Assembly: GCF_001050235.1 (NCBI RefSeq)
Contig: NZ_DF967972.1
Span: forward strand, 549,450 to 613,449
DNA length: 64,000 bases
Direction of reading: 5' to 3'
DNA from: Longilinea arvoryzae
GTDB taxonomy: Bacteria; Chloroflexota; Anaerolineae; Anaerolineales; Anaerolineaceae
The notes under the pieces were generated by a model. That model saw only the letters and a program-made list of their open reading frames with translations, made no database searches and was not told the origin of the DNA. Made by a program: the position numbers and the translations under genes. This document shows positions 28,462 to 37,385 of this stretch, piece by piece; position 1 is the first letter of the stretch, and every line of letters starts with the position of its first letter.

Positions 28462-29160
28462 TTAAGAAATCAATTTCGCCAGACCAAAGGCTGCGGCTGC
28501 TGCGATGCCACCCAGTATTGCTGTCTGAATAGCGCTCAGGAAGGGATGGGTACCCGAAAAACGACCTTTCACATAACCAAAGATCAATAAGGCAATGAGG
28601 GTGAAAACGACTGAGAAAATGAGGGCGCTACCCGGTGTGTGGATCAGTATATATGGAGTCAACGGAACCAACCCGCCTATGATATAGGATAGTCCGATCG
28701 TTATGGCGCTTGAAAAAGCCCGTTTCGGATCCGGTTTTTCGAGACCCAGCTCGAATCTCATCATGAAATCGATCCATTTTTGCGGATGGAGGCTCAATTC
28801 TTTGGCGATCGTATTGCTTTGCTTTTTATCAAGGCCATAGGATTGAAATACTTGCTCCACTTCTGCCACTTCAACGTCCGGGATTGTATCGACTTCTTTT
28901 TGTTCGGTAGCGCGTTCAGCCTGGTAGTGTTCGGCGTCACTCCGCGCAGCCAGGTAGCCTCCCAGGCCCATCGAAATCGCGCCGGCAGCCATCTCAGCCA
29001 GTCCGCCGGTGATGATGATCTTGGATGTTGCATTGGCTACACCGGAGAGTCCGGCTGCGAGGGCGAAAGGTACAGTCAACCCATCCGACATTCCGATGAT
29101 GATATCTCTTACGCGTTCGGAACCTTTGAAATGATGTTCAACGTGACGGGATAATGCCAT
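28462..29160 (-). CDS. VIT1/CCC1-family membrane transporter
   Basis: 232 residues. The first helix region holds VRDIIIGMSDGLTVPFALAAGL, the signature of the family, then GLAEMAAGAISMGLGGYLAARS. A cytoplasmic charged loop (about 80-150) precedes three more membrane segments (PKRAFSSAITIGLSYIIGG onward). Family members carry Fe2+ or Mn2+ across membranes in exchange for protons. The metal-binding loop Glu residues (AERATEQKEVD, VEVAEVEQVF) are present. It could store or export iron or manganese. Confidence 0.92.
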   Translation of the reverse strand: MALSRHVEHHFKGSERVRDIIIGMSDGLTVPFALAAGLSGVANATSKIIITGGLAEMAAGAISMGLGGYLAARSDAEHYQAERATEQKEVDTIPDVEVAEVEQVFQSYGLDKKQSNTIAKELSLHPQKWIDFMMRFELGLEKPDPKRAFSSAITIGLSYIIGGLVPLTPYILIHTPGSALIFSVVFTLIALLIFGYVKGRFSGTHPFLSAIQTAILGGIAAAAAFGLAKLIS

Positions 29161-29178
29161 AGGAAACCCTCCCTTAAA

Positions 29179-29415
29179 TCATCGAGTAAGGTTGTAAATA
29201 ATTATAGAACGTAAATACCGATTTAACTTTCTGTCTTTTACATAGTCGCCCGGGGGAATTTCCGCAATCGGAATGAGTCGAAATTGGTCATCCACCCGGG
29301 AAAAGGTTCGCACATCCACCCAGCCTTCGTAATCAGGTGGTGAAAAGACAATCATCGCAGGAGAATAATGATCTGTATAATCATTATTATCAGGCAGTTG
29401 AAGGAATCCGTTCAT
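29179..29415 (-). CDS. small hypothetical protein
   Basis: 78 residues, acidic N-terminus and basic C-terminus, no known motif, no strong ribosome site. It lies 18 nt upstream of the VIT start on the same strand and diverges from the phosphoesterase gene. It could be a real small protein or a fragment. Confidence 0.4.
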   Translation of the reverse strand: MNGFLQLPDNNDYTDHYSPAMIVFSPPDYEGWVDVRTFSRVDDQFRLIPIAEIPPGDYVKDRKLNRYLRSIIIYNLTR

Positions 29416-29468
29416 AGAACTCGCCAGAACAAGGGTTCGTAGTTAAGTGTCAGGGCAAGGAGGATATT

Positions 29469-30878
29469 GTGATGGACACCGACAGGCGTTCTCCCATCGA
29501 ACATGTAATTGTTCTCATGCTTGAGAACCGTTCCTACGATCATCTGTTGGGCTATCTGCCGAACGGCCATGGGCTGGCAGGTGATGAATTCAATTGGGTC
29601 GATCCATCCAATTCCGCCTCTGAACGAATCACTGTGAGCAACACATCCGGTTACATCACCGCAGTCGACCCTCTTCATGACTTTATCAGTGTCGAGAAGC
29701 AGTTGTTTGGCCAAACAGGGCAGATTGTAAACCCGGCGCCAATGAATGGCTTCGTCGCCTCCTACATGGAAAAGGCAAAGGGCGATGTCGAGGTTGGCAG
29801 AAAGATCATGGAGTGCTTTGACCCGGGTAAGATCCCGGCGTTGACCACCCTCGCGCGCGAATTCTGTGTCTGTGATCGCTGGTTCTCTGCGGTCCCAGGT
29901 CCGACGTGGCTGAATCGCTTCTACGTGCATGCGGCAACTTCTGACGGAATGATTGTGGACACTGTAAAGCACAAGTACAGGATGAAAACCATTTATGACA
30001 CGCTGAGCGAAAATGGGTTGTCATGGAACATTTACTATGGCGACATTCCCCAGAGTATCATCCTGGAGCATCACTGGAAGACGCTGGACCACTTCAAGCG
30101 ATTCGATACATACTACACCGACCTGGAGAAGGGGGACCTGGCTGCCTATACCTTCATCGAACCCCGCTACATCAGCTTTCATGAGTGGAAAGCGAATGAC
30201 GAACACCCGCCGCACGATGTAAGACTGGGCGAATACCTTATTGCCGAGGTTTACGACACCCTGCGCAACAGCCAGTTTTGGGAGAAGAGCCTGCTGGTGG
30301 TGCTCTATGACGAACATGGAGGCTTTTTCGATCGGGTTCCACCGCCTGGCCCGGTGCCGAGTCCGGATGGAAAAAAGGCTAAAAAACCTCCCTTTGATTT
30401 CACTCGCCTGGGGGTACGTGTCCCGGCCATACTTGTTTCACCCTTTGTGGAAAAAGGTCAGGTTGATTCAACCATCTATGAGCATTCCTCGCTTCCGGCC
30501 ACAGTCAAAACCCTGTTCAATCTTCCCGAAAATCTAACGGCCAGAGACAGGGCAGCGAACACATTCGAGAAGAATCTCTCTCGAAGCATTCCCCGCAGCG
30601 ACACACCGTTAACGCTTCCGGTCCCTGGTGAACCCAATGAGGCCAGCCGTCACCGGGCACTGCTTCGCATCGACGCGCTCGAAAAATGGCGCCAGGGTGA
30701 GGTCGATCCGGCAGAGATTTCACAGGAGCCCCTTTCTGTCTTTCAGGAGGCGCTGGTTGAGCTCGCGCATCTTCTTAACAAGGAGGCGCGCAGAAAAGTA
30801 CGCGCAAATGCGATCAAGACGGAGCACGAAGCTGCGCTCCACATCTACGATAGCCTGACCCATTTTCTGGATCGCTGA
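29469..30878 (+). CDS. phosphoesterase of the phospholipase C / acid phosphatase family
   Basis: 469 residues; start GTG 29469 or ATG 29472, with AAGGAGG upstream. The family hallmark HVIVLMLENRSYDHLLGY is at the N-terminus (metal-binding Glu-Asn). Further signatures are FCVCDRWFSAVPGPTWLNR, LLVVLYDEHGGFFDRVPPP and RVPAILVSPFVEKG. Secreted relatives cleave phospholipids or phosphomonoesters. This one has no signal peptide, so it may be cytoplasmic or the signal was lost. It is on the plus strand against the trend of the island. Confidence 0.88.
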   Translation: MMDTDRRSPIEHVIVLMLENRSYDHLLGYLPNGHGLAGDEFNWVDPSNSASERITVSNTSGYITAVDPLHDFISVEKQLFGQTGQIVNPAPMNGFVASYMEKAKGDVEVGRKIMECFDPGKIPALTTLAREFCVCDRWFSAVPGPTWLNRFYVHAATSDGMIVDTVKHKYRMKTIYDTLSENGLSWNIYYGDIPQSIILEHHWKTLDHFKRFDTYYTDLEKGDLAAYTFIEPRYISFHEWKANDEHPPHDVRLGEYLIAEVYDTLRNSQFWEKSLLVVLYDEHGGFFDRVPPPGPVPSPDGKKAKKPPFDFTRLGVRVPAILVSPFVEKGQVDSTIYEHSSLPATVKTLFNLPENLTARDRAANTFEKNLSRSIPRSDTPLTLPVPGEPNEASRHRALLRIDALEKWRQGEVDPAEISQEPLSVFQEALVELAHLLNKEARRKVRANAIKTEHEAALHIYDSLTHFLDR

Positions 30879-31050
30879 ACCAGAAGAACGGGTCAGTCAG
30901 ACTGTTGGGGCTGGCTTTCGGAAGGATGCACGAACCGGATATTCTGTTGACGCGATCCGCAAGGCAATGGTGAGAGTAGAAATCCAGCGCCAAACCTCGG
31001 CCGGCTGTTCGTCAAGCGGGGTCATGGGTAATGAATTGCCGGGCTCCAAC

Positions 31051-31395
31051 TCACGGTTGCCTGACGATATCGACCGAGATTTCCACCGCCGGAATCGTTC
31101 CCCGGTTCTCGAGCCAGTGCAGGGTATTGCGATCCTCGGGCCAGCCCAACCCCGGCCCATAGTCCGTGGCGCCGCCATTGCGATGGTCGGTGATGGTTCC
31201 CTGCAGGATATAGACGATGCCGGGGCGGTCTTTATGGTCGTGAAGCGGGCCGAAGACGGCGCCGGGCTCGAAGGTCACCAGGCGCATGCGAAGCTGGCGC
31301 CCGGCCATGCCCTCGATCTCAGGGCCAAGGTCAACCGTTTCCAGTAACTTCACCGTAATCCCTTTCGTCTCAGGTACCGCCTGTTGGCTGTTCAT
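31051..31395 (-). CDS. single-domain cupin
   Basis: 114 residues. Cupin motif 1 is seen in FGPLHDHKDRPGIVYILQGTITDHR (two His and a Glu-like position replaced by Val-Tyr) and motif 2 near DRNTLHWLENRGTIP. Members bind a metal and act as isomerases, dioxygenases or sensors; the role here is unknown. It lies 39 nt downstream of the RibD-like reductase on the same strand and may share its transcript. Confidence 0.8.
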   Translation of the reverse strand: MNSQQAVPETKGITVKLLETVDLGPEIEGMAGRQLRMRLVTFEPGAVFGPLHDHKDRPGIVYILQGTITDHRNGGATDYGPGLGWPEDRNTLHWLENRGTIPAVEISVDIVRQP

Positions 31396-31434
31396 CGTGC
31401 TCTCCTTTCCGTACTTCCATGGTCTGACCCAGTT

Positions 31435-32037
31435 TTATGATCCTACCCGCCCGGTTATGACTGCGCCGGCGCGCTCGTAATTCACGACAATGACGCCATT
31501 CGGGGCGACAATGCCTTCCGTCACTTTGAACGCTGCCGGGATCGTACCCCCGGCAAACAAGCGCTTACCGGCGCCCAACGTCACCGGGTAGATCATCAAC
31601 CAGAACGCATCGATCAAATCATGCTTGAGAAGCGTCTGGATGAGATTGCCGCTTCCCCAGACGTTCAAATCCGGCCCGGGTTGCTGCTTGATTTTGGCGA
31701 TTTTTTCCGCAATATCTCCGTCCAAAAACACGGACGGCTGCCATGCGCTGGAAGTCCGGGTGTTCGAGGCGACGTACTTGGTGGCCGTTTTGACGCCGGG
31801 CCACGCGTCCGCATGGTATGGCCAGTACGACTCCCAGATGTCAAAGGTGGTGCGCCCCAGCAACAGGTCGAACGGCAGGTTCATCTGCCTTTCCAGGGCT
31901 GTTCCAAGACTTTCGTCCAAAAAGGGCGCTGTCCATCCGCCGTACGCGAAGCCGCCGCTGGAATCTTCGTCCGGAGCGCCGGGGGCCTGGATGACACCGT
32001 CCAGGGAGAGATGTTCAAGCACAATCACTTTTCGCAT
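31435..32037 (-). CDS. RibD C-terminal-like reductase (dihydrofolate reductase family), copy 1
   Basis: 200 residues from the ATG at 32037 (GGAGGAACC 6 nt upstream). Signatures: [39 protein letters not shown], then [21 protein letters not shown] and [14 protein letters not shown]. These fit the NADPH-dependent RibD_C/DHFR-like fold. Such proteins are common in cassette arrays and are usually uncharacterised reductases. A paralogue lies at 45.4 kb; the two share the order of motifs but differ in detail. Confidence 0.88.
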   Translation of the reverse strand: MRKVIVLEHLSLDGVIQAPGAPDEDSSGGFAYGGWTAPFLDESLGTALERQMNLPFDLLLGRTTFDIWESYWPYHADAWPGVKTATKYVASNTRTSSAWQPSVFLDGDIAEKIAKIKQQPGPDLNVWGSGNLIQTLLKHDLIDAFWLMIYPVTLGAGKRLFAGGTIPAAFKVTEGIVAPNGVIVVNYERAGAVITGRVGS

Positions 32038-32208
32038 GGCTGGGTTCCTCCAATGCCTGGATGAAGATCCAGGAGTCTTATTCAAAACCGGTAATAGATG
32101 TCTCAATTGCTATTACTATATCACAATGAGCAAGGCCCATCTTTTGCGGGAACGCGACGGCGGCGGTGCGCAGCCCGCCGAATGGACCTCCGTTTCTGGG
32201 CAGGAATC

Positions 32209-32243
32209 AAAAAAGCGTTCTCCCGGTCGGGAGAACGCTTTTT
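32209..32243. terminator. strong bidirectional terminator
   Basis: AAAAAGCGTTCTCCCG and CGGGAGAACGCTTTTT form a perfect long stem with a very small loop, with A- and T-runs on both sides. It separates the RibD-like gene from the DUF1801 gene and works in both directions. It shares AAAGCG...CGCTTT with the module hairpins. Confidence 0.85.
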
Positions 32244-32341
32244 ACATCCAAGGCTGAAAACTGTGCTCACCGCTTTTCATGAAACAGTGCTGCGGCTCTT
32301 GTGATTTCGCGGGGAATTTTCACCCGCGCTGTGATCGGTTT

Positions 32342-32803
32342 TCAGCTCACCGCTTTCTTCACCAGCGCCACGATCCTTGCCTCTTCGACGGCGGTCAACC
32401 CCTTCAGCGCGAAGGCGGTTGGCCACATGTCACCCTCGTCGAGCTTCGCCCTGTCATTGAAACCGAGCGTCGCGTACCGCGCCTTGAATTTCTCCGCGCT
32501 TTGGAAGAAGCAGATGACATTGCCGTCGTTGTCAGCGTAGGCGGGCATGCCATACCAGGTTTTCGCCGAGAGAGACGGCGCGTTGGCTTTGATGATCTCA
32601 TGCAGGCGTGCCGCCATACTTCGATCCGGTTCCTGCATCGCGGCGATCGCCGCGAGGGCGGCATTCTCACCTTCAGCCTTGTTCTTGCTGATGCGCGCTT
32701 CGGCCTTCAGCTCTTTGGCGCGTTCCCTCATCGCGGCTTTTTCATCGTCCGTGAAGCCCTGGGACGTCCGGGCCGATTTTTGCGTTTCAGTATTTGTGCT
32801 CAT
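32342..32803 (-). CDS. DUF1801 family protein, paralogue of the one at 5.2 kb
   Basis: 153 residues. The same blocks as the 5.2-kb copy appear in order: [73 protein letters not shown]. It diverges from a MarR-family regulator gene 137 nt away, so it is probably under MarR control. The function of the family is open; iron handling is known for one Bacillus member. Confidence 0.87.
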   Translation of the reverse strand: MSTNTETQKSARTSQGFTDDEKAAMRERAKELKAEARISKNKAEGENAALAAIAAMQEPDRSMAARLHEIIKANAPSLSAKTWYGMPAYADNDGNVICFFQSAEKFKARYATLGFNDRAKLDEGDMWPTAFALKGLTAVEEARIVALVKKAVS

Positions 32804-32940
32804 AAAATCCTCCTACCACTAAACCGGGTTGATGTTCCTGCCTTTGCCTGAGCGAAACCCTGGAAACTGCGCTTGCATCTGCAGGAATTTAGTTATATAA
32901 TAAAGATACTTCATAATAAATATAATGTCAAGAGGCATTT

Positions 32941-33408
32941 ATGACGAATTCCATGAACATTGATTTGAAAAGGCGGGCTTTGAACGCGGTCAGGGATTAC
33001 GGCGTGCAATTGACGCTGTTTCGCAGCGCGATGAACGAGTGGGTGGGCCTCAACGCGACCGATATGGAATGTCTCCGGCTGTTATTCGCCAAGGGTGTTT
33101 CCACGCCATCTGAACTTGCCCGGCATACAGGCCTCACCTCAGGCGCGACGACCGCCATGCTGGACCGGCTCGAAAAGGCCGGCTTGATTGAACGCCGGCC
33201 GAATCCGGAGGATCGCCGCGGGACACTCATCGTTCCCGAGAAATCGAGCGCTGAAAAAGCCGCCTCGTGGTTCGAATCGGCGCGGAAGGCACAGGAGGCG
33301 TTAATGGCCCAGTTTTCGCAGGAAGATTTGGAAGTCATCGCGGACGTCTTTGAACGATTTGCACAATTATGGGAACAGGAACGCGAGAAAATAAGAAAAA
33401 ATCCGTAA
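32941..33408 (+). CDS. MarR-family transcriptional regulator
   Basis: 155 residues. The winged helix is clear: GLNATDMECLRLLFAKGVSTPSELARHTGLTSGATTAMLDRLEKAGLIERRPNPEDRRG, with the DRR wing typical of MarR. It would bind a palindrome as a dimer and let go on binding a small ligand. The intergenic region holds TTATAT (32893-32898) and ATATAA (32920-32925) in an AT-rich stretch that overlaps its own promoter. The divergent DUF1801 gene is the likely target. Confidence 0.9.
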   Translation: MTNSMNIDLKRRALNAVRDYGVQLTLFRSAMNEWVGLNATDMECLRLLFAKGVSTPSELARHTGLTSGATTAMLDRLEKAGLIERRPNPEDRRGTLIVPEKSSAEKAASWFESARKAQEALMAQFSQEDLEVIADVFERFAQLWEQEREKIRKNP

Positions 33409-33431
33409 GGGTGGAACGAGCCGCAGAAGGG

Positions 33432-33550
33432 TAAAAAAAATCGCCCTCCAATTCAGGAGGGCACTTCATCTTTTGATTTTGATCCTTACCGGTTCAAAAC
33501 AGGCCAGAACTTATACGGTACATTCGACTCGGTCCGCGTTGGAGAAGTAA
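33432..33550 (-). repeat. module copy: terminator and tail
   Basis: Hairpin CGCCCTCC/GGAGGGC (33442-33462) after an A-run, then the tail CCGGTTCAAAACAGGCCAGAACTTAT, which on the minus strand reads K-F-W-P-V-L-N-R then stop, then CATTCGACTCGGTCCGCG. It lies between the MarR gene and an attC-like site. 33551-33614 shows nothing further. Confidence 0.75.
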
Positions 33551-33614
33551 CAGTGATTTTCTACAGTCAGCTTCACTCGGGTGGCACGTTTTCAAACTGA
33601 AGCCAATTATGCGA

Positions 33615-33694
33615 CCGAAAACCGGTTTGCACCACTCGCAATTTCTCAAGGCGCGAAGCACCGTGTCGTGTCGGTGCGCAAACAGTTGTTAGGC
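33615..33694 (-). other. attC-like recombination site at the end of the EcsC-type gene
   Basis: GTTAGGC at 33688-33694 (on the gene strand GCCTAAC, matching RYYYAAC) sits 3 nt after the stop codon of the EcsC-type gene. GGTTTGCACC (33624-33633) and GGTGCGCAAAC (33673-33683) can pair as the inner stem, with CACCGTGTCGTGTCGGTG between. The distal core site is worn (GACCGAAAACC). This is the place and shape of an integron attC site. Confidence 0.6.
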
Positions 33695-33697
33695 AGT

Positions 33698-35503
33698 TCA
33701 TTGATCATCCAAGAGTTCTTCCACCTCATTCTTTGACAAACTCAGATGTTCGGCAACCTTCTTGATGTACATTTTCTCTGCGGGCTGAACCTTGCCATCT
33801 TTCTTGGACATGCTCACCATATCCAATATAAGATTAAGTGCTTCATCAGGATGATTTTGATATGGTGAAAAATCAATTCCTACCAATTTTTTTGCCCCTA
33901 GACGACTTTTAAGGTCTGATGTCTGTTCAGCATTAAACTTCACGGCAGACGTAAGTTCTTTCAGAAATTCGATCTCGGCCTTGTCTGTAACTCCATCAAC
34001 CTTCATCAAGTTAATAAGCGTCTGTAGATTGATTAAGGCAAGGGATATATCGTCAGCAGTTGATGTTGGTAGAGTAGAAACCGTAAATCGCGCCGATAAT
34101 TCTTGCTTTTTGATCTCTAGTTCATCATCCGTTAACAAGCCTTCAACATGAAGGAGATTTAACCGCTCTAAAAGTTCTGCCTGGCCAAGAGAAACCCCTA
34201 TCGTTGAAATTGCAGCTACACCACTAGATACTGGCTCTGGTTCAGAGGATACTTGTGACGCTTTCTTGCCAAAAAGCCCACCAACTTTGTGGCCTAATAT
34301 ACTCGCCTGTTCTCTCAAGCCCTTTTGCTCTTTCCGTGTAAAGCGAGATGCCTGAGCTTGAAGTTCATCCAGATCCAACTTCGCATCCAAAGCTGGCAAA
34401 AAACGATTGAGCAGGTCGAGCTCGGCCGGAGCAATTGTGCCACTGGCGGCAGTGGCCAATTTAAGAAGTTCAGCCAAAGCCTTGCGCAATTTACCGCGCT
34501 TTATGGCACGCAACTGTTTCTCGACGGTTTCAGCATTAATCTCTACGCGGGCTTCAATTTCTTGCAGAGCTTCATCAGGAACATTCAGGCACTTAACAAT
34601 CGCCTGGTATACCTTCAATTCACGTGGATCAATACTACCGTCGATGTTAATTACTGCTTGTACGGCCTGCACAATCATAGGCAGATCTTCGGATTTCAAT
34701 TCAGCTTCATTACAAAGATCAACGGCTGCCTGTCGCGCCCGGGCTTCTAATTTAAATTCCTGCCGCCCAGCGTCAGCTATGTTCTTTGTAGAAACATAGT
34801 TCCAACCAGAAGAGATAGCTACTCCTGCTACTGGTACTACAACTTTCAAAATCGCCTTCCGAGTAATCATATTCCCGATACGCGGGCCCAATATTTTTTT
34901 GGCAGCTTCTTGAATAATATGCGTTCTACCTGTAATGAAGCGATAAGTCTGTGCTCGTACTACTTCCGGCCCCGCAGCTGCGGCTACATTACCCATATTC
35001 ATAGAAGCAGCAGAAATACCGTAAGCCAACATAAATGCTCGATAAAGTTGTTCTGGGTCATTTACGTCAATTGGGTCTCCATAGACTGTAGCTAGATCGT
35101 AAATAAGTCGTACCTGCAAACGCGTGGTATACAAAATCTCGCCACCAATGGAAGCAATAATTACCGGTATAGTCAAACCACCCAATACCCCTGTTGAAGC
35201 TGTTATACCGGTTACCCCACCAGCGATGGCTGCGTAACGCGTAGCCAGTGTACAAAGGTTTTCTGCAATGGCATCCTGTGTCAGGCCAGGATATTTTTTC
35301 CGAAAATACTCTACACCACCTGCCTTGATAATTTTCTCAGCATATGATGACAGCATAGCATGCACAAATTCATTAAACCAAGTACCATCCCTTAAGCTCG
35401 CAGGGCCGAAGGCAAAGGCCATCTTCTTCAGATTTTCCACTTCTGTTTTGATTTGGCTCTGGATAGATTCATCCTCATCGAAATATATACTGGAATCCAC
35501 CAT
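33698..35503 (-). CDS. EcsC-type membrane protein with TerB-like domains
   Basis: 601 residues from the ATG at 35503 (GGAGGT 6 nt upstream). Residues about 40-250 hold an EcsC-like region with Gly-rich hydrophobic helices (GGVTGITASTGVLGGLTIPVI). Two TerB-like helical domains with Asp-rich turns follow (VQAVINIDGSIDPRELKVYQ and NLMKVDGVTDKAEIEFLKEL), with a short SHOCT-like helix (LLHVEGLLTDDELEIKKQEL) between them. TerB domains bind metals and are linked to stress or phage defence modules. The gene is AT-rich, and a complete cassette layout (attC-like sites on both sides) surrounds it. Confidence 0.82.
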   Translation of the reverse strand: MVDSSIYFDEDESIQSQIKTEVENLKKMAFAFGPASLRDGTWFNEFVHAMLSSYAEKIIKAGGVEYFRKKYPGLTQDAIAENLCTLATRYAAIAGGVTGITASTGVLGGLTIPVIIASIGGEILYTTRLQVRLIYDLATVYGDPIDVNDPEQLYRAFMLAYGISAASMNMGNVAAAAGPEVVRAQTYRFITGRTHIIQEAAKKILGPRIGNMITRKAILKVVVPVAGVAISSGWNYVSTKNIADAGRQEFKLEARARQAAVDLCNEAELKSEDLPMIVQAVQAVINIDGSIDPRELKVYQAIVKCLNVPDEALQEIEARVEINAETVEKQLRAIKRGKLRKALAELLKLATAASGTIAPAELDLLNRFLPALDAKLDLDELQAQASRFTRKEQKGLREQASILGHKVGGLFGKKASQVSSEPEPVSSGVAAISTIGVSLGQAELLERLNLLHVEGLLTDDELEIKKQELSARFTVSTLPTSTADDISLALINLQTLINLMKVDGVTDKAEIEFLKELTSAVKFNAEQTSDLKSRLGAKKLVGIDFSPYQNHPDEALNLILDMVSMSKKDGKVQPAEKMYIKKVAEHLSLSKNEVEELLDDQ

Positions 35504-35529
35504 TTTGTACCTCCATGGTTGAAATGTAT

Positions 35530-35619
35530 CGCCCAACGGTTTGCGTCACTGGCGTTGTAGTGGGCATGGATTCTGCTTGGGAGTAAACTTCATTTTGAAT
35601 TCAGTAATCACTGTTAACA
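35530..35619 (-). other. worn attC-like site upstream of the EcsC-type gene
   Basis: GCCCAAC at 35532-35538 (GTTGGGC on the gene strand, matching GTTRRRY) begins an element with GGTTTGCGTCACTGGCG and GGATTCTGCTTGGGAG. Both are shared with the clear site at 42.55 kb (GGCTTGCGTTACCTGCG, GGATTCTGCTGGGGAG). The opposite core may be GTTAACA at 35613. Confidence 0.5.
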
Positions 35620-35671
35620 AATATAACGTCCCGAACTTCAATTATACAGAACCCTAGTATTCACGCAAATC

Positions 35672-35835
35672 AATAACGCCCTCCAATGTTGAAAGGCGCT
35701 TCATCATTCTACCTTGATTCTTACCGGCTCAAAACCGGCCGGAACTTATGTCCCTTCGGGCGCCTTTAGGGGGGTACCCATACACCAGCATGCCGCGCTG
35801 GTTGCCGTCATCGCGCAGTTTGCGCCTAAACGGGT
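35672..35835 (-). repeat. module copy with the clearest DUF35-like tail
   Basis: TATAAT on the minus strand lies nearby (35645-35640). Hairpin ACGCCCTCC...GAAAGGCGCT (35676-35700). The tail CGGCTCAAAACCGGCCGGAAC reads K-F-R-P-V-L-S-R then stop. After a CCC-TTC-GGG mini-hairpin comes CCCATACACCAGCATGCC then GCGCTGGTTGCCGTC and GCGCAGTTTGCGC. On the minus strand this reads RKLRDDGNQRGMLVYGY, almost the same as RKLREDGNQRGMLVYGY in the intact DUF35 protein. Confidence 0.88.
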
Positions 35836-35918
35836 GCAGTCAAAGCGGTGCGGTCTGTCTGAGACAGGTCTTTCAGTTGATTGCACGGATAACCAGACCA
35901 AACGGATGCGCCAACGCG

Positions 35919-36665
35919 TCAGCGCTGCATCAGAGCAAACACACCCCAGCCCAGGTATTCACGCGTGTAAGCGGCGTAACGCCCGGGTTCCGAGGTCAAT
36001 TCGGCACGAACCTCTTTCGCGAACTCGTCGTCGGGATTGGCTTCAAGCCATCGACGCATGGTGAGCCATTTGGCCGCCTCGTATCGGTCCCAGTCGTCCT
36101 GGTTAGCCAAAATCATTTCAACAACATCGTAGCCAAGGCGGCGAAAAGACGCGAGAAGTTCTGGAAGCATGAGAAAGTCGGAGATTGAGTTGGCAAGACA
36201 CCCCTTGGCAACCTCTTCCGTCGGCGGAAACTGCCGCCAGTAGGGCTCGCCGATGAGGAGGATCCCTCCGGGGCGCAGGCTCCGCGCCAGAAGCTCGATC
36301 GTGCCAGCGACTCCCCCACCGATCCAGGTGGCGCCGACACAGGCTGCCACACTGACCTTCTCGTCAGAGACAAAGCCAGCAGCATCGTCATGGATGAACT
36401 TGACTTGATCGGCGACGCCGAGTTCTTCAGCCCGAAGTTGCGCCTGTTCGGTGAACAACGGGCTCATGTCGATGCCGATGCCGGTGATGCCGTGATCGCG
36501 TGCCCAGGTGCACAGCATCTCCCCCGAACCGCTGCCGAGGTCGAGCACTCGGGCCCCCGATTCCAGACGCAGCGCCGCACCGAGCGTGGCGAGCTTTTCG
36601 GGTGTGATCGGGTCGTGGATGCGGTGAGCACTCTCAGTGATGTTGAATATCCGGGGTATGTCCAT
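35919..36665 (-). CDS. class I SAM-dependent methyltransferase
   Basis: 248 residues. Motif I is ARVLDLGSGSGEML, followed by the acidic GIGIDMS, then HDDAAGF and LRPGGILLIGEPYW (motif III, post-III). An upstream helix RIFNITESAHRIHDPIT matches a branch of small-molecule methyltransferases. The substrate is unknown. Single unit between two modules; GC-richer than the cassettes at 42-44 kb, so it was probably acquired from a different source. Confidence 0.88.
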   Translation of the reverse strand: MDIPRIFNITESAHRIHDPITPEKLATLGAALRLESGARVLDLGSGSGEMLCTWARDHGITGIGIDMSPLFTEQAQLRAEELGVADQVKFIHDDAAGFVSDEKVSVAACVGATWIGGGVAGTIELLARSLRPGGILLIGEPYWRQFPPTEEVAKGCLANSISDFLMLPELLASFRRLGYDVVEMILANQDDWDRYEAAKWLTMRRWLEANPDDEFAKEVRAELTSEPGRYAAYTREYLGWGVFALMQR

Positions 36666-36781
36666 TGTAGAAAAACTCCTTACGGGTGAATAGACTCGGT
36701 CACGGCCGGACGGCTTGCGTCAGGTAGAAGAAAAATTATCCCTCGCCCGTTCATTCTACTCCCGAAAATAATCCCCCGATA

Positions 36782-36915
36782 AAAAAAAGCGCCCTCCATT
36801 TCAGCACGTTGTGTGCTTCGCAGAGCGCGCTTCGTATTCTCTATCCAAAAAATTAATGAGTCACCACCGGACTAATTTTATACCCGTACATACGTCTCGG
36901 TCCGCGGTATGGAAG
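36782..36915 (-). repeat. module copy
   Basis: The 36.67-37.00 kb gap has no gene. After an A-run the hairpin arm AGCGCCCTCC pairs poorly because an insert (GCACGTTGTGTGCTTCG) has split it. The tail CACCACCGGACTAATTTTATAC reads Y-K-I-S-P-V-V-T-H then stop on the minus strand. CGTACATACGTCTCGGTCCGCG ends the copy. Confidence 0.65.
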
Positions 36916-37001
36916 AAAAGATTGTTGTCTATCGATTTGTGAACTCGGGGCGGGTTTTGAGTCGATTTGAGCTAATAAGCCGGTTCGTTTACAGGAGGTT
37001 C

Positions 37002-37279
37002 ATGTTGATTCTAAACTTGTTTACACTTACTGGATTTCCTTCAAAAGAAATTTAATGACAACCATCTATGGAGCAATCGTTCCAATGCAATTTTTTCCTG
37101 CTGTTCTGTTTGAGTTTTCCGTACAATCTGCGAGAAATCATGTGGTTTTCACAAATGGAAAAGGTAGATCAACCATTTTGAATAAGATAGAGTTTTTGGC
37201 CAGGGATGGGTTAAGTTACAAAATTGTTCTTCACTCTTTAGGTATTGACCCAGAAAAACGAATTATATCCACTTTCTAG
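37002..37279 (+). CDS. possible pair of tiny coupled reading frames
   Basis: AGGAGG lies 5 nt before an ATG at 37002 that opens a 17-codon frame; its TAA overlaps an ATG at 37055 (TAATG) that opens 74 codons to 37279. Strong ribosome site plus stop/start overlap suggests translational coupling, but neither product resembles a known protein. It lies upstream of the SDR operon and might be a leader. Confidence 0.3.
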
Positions 37280-37385
37280 CCAGGACAGGAGATAGAATCG
37301 GAAAACCTTGAATTGAGTGTATTTTGATATAATAAATTGATTTTACAAATCAACACGAATTCGAATAGAGTAAAGTGCTGAAGAC

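Noticed and set aside
30897..31178. Minus-strand frame downstream of the cupin gene
   Set aside because: Overlaps the cupin gene in another frame; the cupin motifs decide for the other frame.
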